22,737 bases of DNA from Methanobacteriota archaeon (lineage in GTDB: Archaea > Halobacteriota > Methanocellia > Methanocellales > Methanocellaceae): the NCBI GenBank assembly GCA_023436075.1, contig JAEZKS010000126.1, positions 1-22,737 on the forward strand, in the 5' to 3' direction. Made by a program: the position numbers and the translations under genes. This document shows positions 22,245 through 22,737 of the stretch, one piece after another (within the stretch, counting starts at the first letter, position 1; each line of letters opens with the position of its first letter). A model generated the notes under the pieces. It saw nothing but the letters and a program-made list of their open reading frames with translations, was not told the origin of the DNA and searched no databases.

Positions 22245-22379
22245 CTTTTTATACAGGCTATAAGGCATTAAACACAGAGTACACAGAGTTTTTTATGTAA
22301 AACGGAACATGTGGAGGAATTTTAAAAGAACGTTGTGTACTCTGTGTTGAATGCCTTCTCAGCCTGAACAAAAAGATAC
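22245..22379 (-). repeat. Hairpin element, copy B, 3' of the histidine kinase gene
   Basis: Arms 22262-22284 and 22335-22357 pair at 22 of 23 positions around a 50-nt loop. Both arms contain ACACAGAGTAC, and the left arm adds a second ACACAGAGT unit at a 9-bp period. Outer flanks resemble those of copy A (7340-7422): CTTTTTATA on the left and ACAAAAAGATAC on the right. On the minus strand it begins 34 nt after the kinase stop, again with a T-rich start. Confidence 0.75.
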
Positions 22380-22412
22380 GTCAAAGGCTATAAACGAATA
22401 TGCCCATGTTTT

Positions 22413-22737
22413 TTAAACCATGCTATTGGCCGCCGGCAGTGTCACGACAAATTTAGCCCCCTTCGCATAGTCGCCGGGCACCCGATCTTCGACCCTGACA
22501 CTGCCGCCGAATCGCTCGGCCAGCATCTTCACGATGTATAAGCCAAGGCCCTTGCCGTGTGCCTTTGTACTGCCGCGCTCGAATCGGCGGAAGAGCCTGG
22601 ACTTGACGTCGTCCGGGATGCCGTGGCCATCGTCGGCGACGGAGATAACGTAACACCTCCGTCCGTCATCTATTTTCTCCGTGGCAATAATGTCGATGGT
22701 GACTTCCGGGCCCGAGTATTTGACCGAATTATCGATA
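22413..22737 (-). CDS. Histidine kinase, C-terminal ATPase domain (5' end beyond the window)
   Basis: About 107 C-terminal residues of a sensor histidine kinase, open to the right edge. The HATPase_c motifs are all present: N box DNSVKYSG at the window edge, G1 box DDGHGIPD, F box RRFERG, and G2 box GKGLGLYIVKMLAERFGG. A few residues (PAANSMV) follow to the TAA at 22413-22415. This is the ATP-binding half that phosphorylates the conserved histidine; the sensor and dimerisation regions lie outside the window, so the signal and partner cannot be told. The frame has no start within the window. Element B lies 34 nt after its stop. Confidence 0.9.
   Translation of the reverse strand, partial: IDNSVKYSGPEVTIDIIATEKIDDGRRCYVISVADDGHGIPDDVKSRLFRRFERGSTKAHGKGLGLYIVKMLAERFGGSVRVEDRVPGDYAKGAKFVVTLPAANSMV

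Larger units (their letters stand above)
22079..22412. other. AT-rich spacer between two minus-strand genes
   Basis: This contains the promoter of the small membrane protein (AAATATATAC near 22109-22118), the fourth operator-like site (22188-22210) and hairpin element B. A 14-codon frame (22219-22263) follows the operator. No larger gene is credible here. Confidence 0.5.

Noticed and set aside
1..22737. tRNA, rRNA or transposase genes
   Set aside because: Reading the spacers on both strands showed no T-loop and acceptor-stem pattern of a tRNA, no rRNA-like stretch and no transposase-like protein. A covariance-model search would settle the RNA question.

Overview
The window looks like a piece of a methanogenic euryarchaeal chromosome, most likely of the Methanocella (Rice Cluster I) or Methanomicrobia type. 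The evidence is an archaeal clamp-loader small subunit (RfcS), a DUF2240 and a DUF211 protein (mainly archaeal families), TATA-type promoters about 25-30 nt before starts with several apparently leaderless genes, GC-rich genes and AT-rich spacers. The genus is an inference; no 16S or methanogenesis gene is present. No tRNA, rRNA, insertion sequence or CRISPR array was seen.

Layout. 1-4.6 kb: the start of a small membrane protein (cut by the left edge), an amidohydrolase, a run of unrecognised genes and a DUF2240 gene. 4.4-6.3 kb: a two-helix membrane protein, a PEBP/YbhB-like protein and a small exported protein with two internal repeats. 6.8-9.6 kb: a winged-helix regulator with palindromes in its promoter, rfcS, a VIT/CCC1-like membrane protein and the DUF211 protein. 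9.7-13.5 kb: a membrane-anchored surface protein, then a tightly coupled pair of metallopeptidase genes (M3-like and M29-like). 13.6-15.4 kb: a 100-residue unknown and a ten-repeat TPR protein. 15.6-19.5 kb: a purL-purQ operon in which PurL carries two fused PurS-like modules; the operon has a 14-bp inverted repeat at its promoter and a hairpin terminator. 19.6-22.7 kb: a lipoprotein, a MarR regulator and SAM methyltransferase pair, a two-helix membrane protein, and the C-terminal end of a histidine kinase cut by the right edge.

The most interesting signals are not genes. (1) A 23-bp near-palindrome of the form TATYGTTTA-N5-TAAACRATA occurs four times: twice in tandem (21-bp period) over the marR start region, once before the methyltransferase, and once at 22188-22210, where it sits beside a TATA-like stretch with no obvious gene. 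This looks like a small MarR regulon. (2) A set of intergenic elements is built from roughly 9-bp purine-rich units (CACAGAG-, CCAAGGA- and CACGAA-type). Most fold back as inverted repeats and lie 3' of genes. Two of them (7340-7422 and 22245-22379) are dispersed copies of one element in the same position relative to a stop codon. (3) The 10-mer GTGCGCGCGC occurs four times, always between genes.
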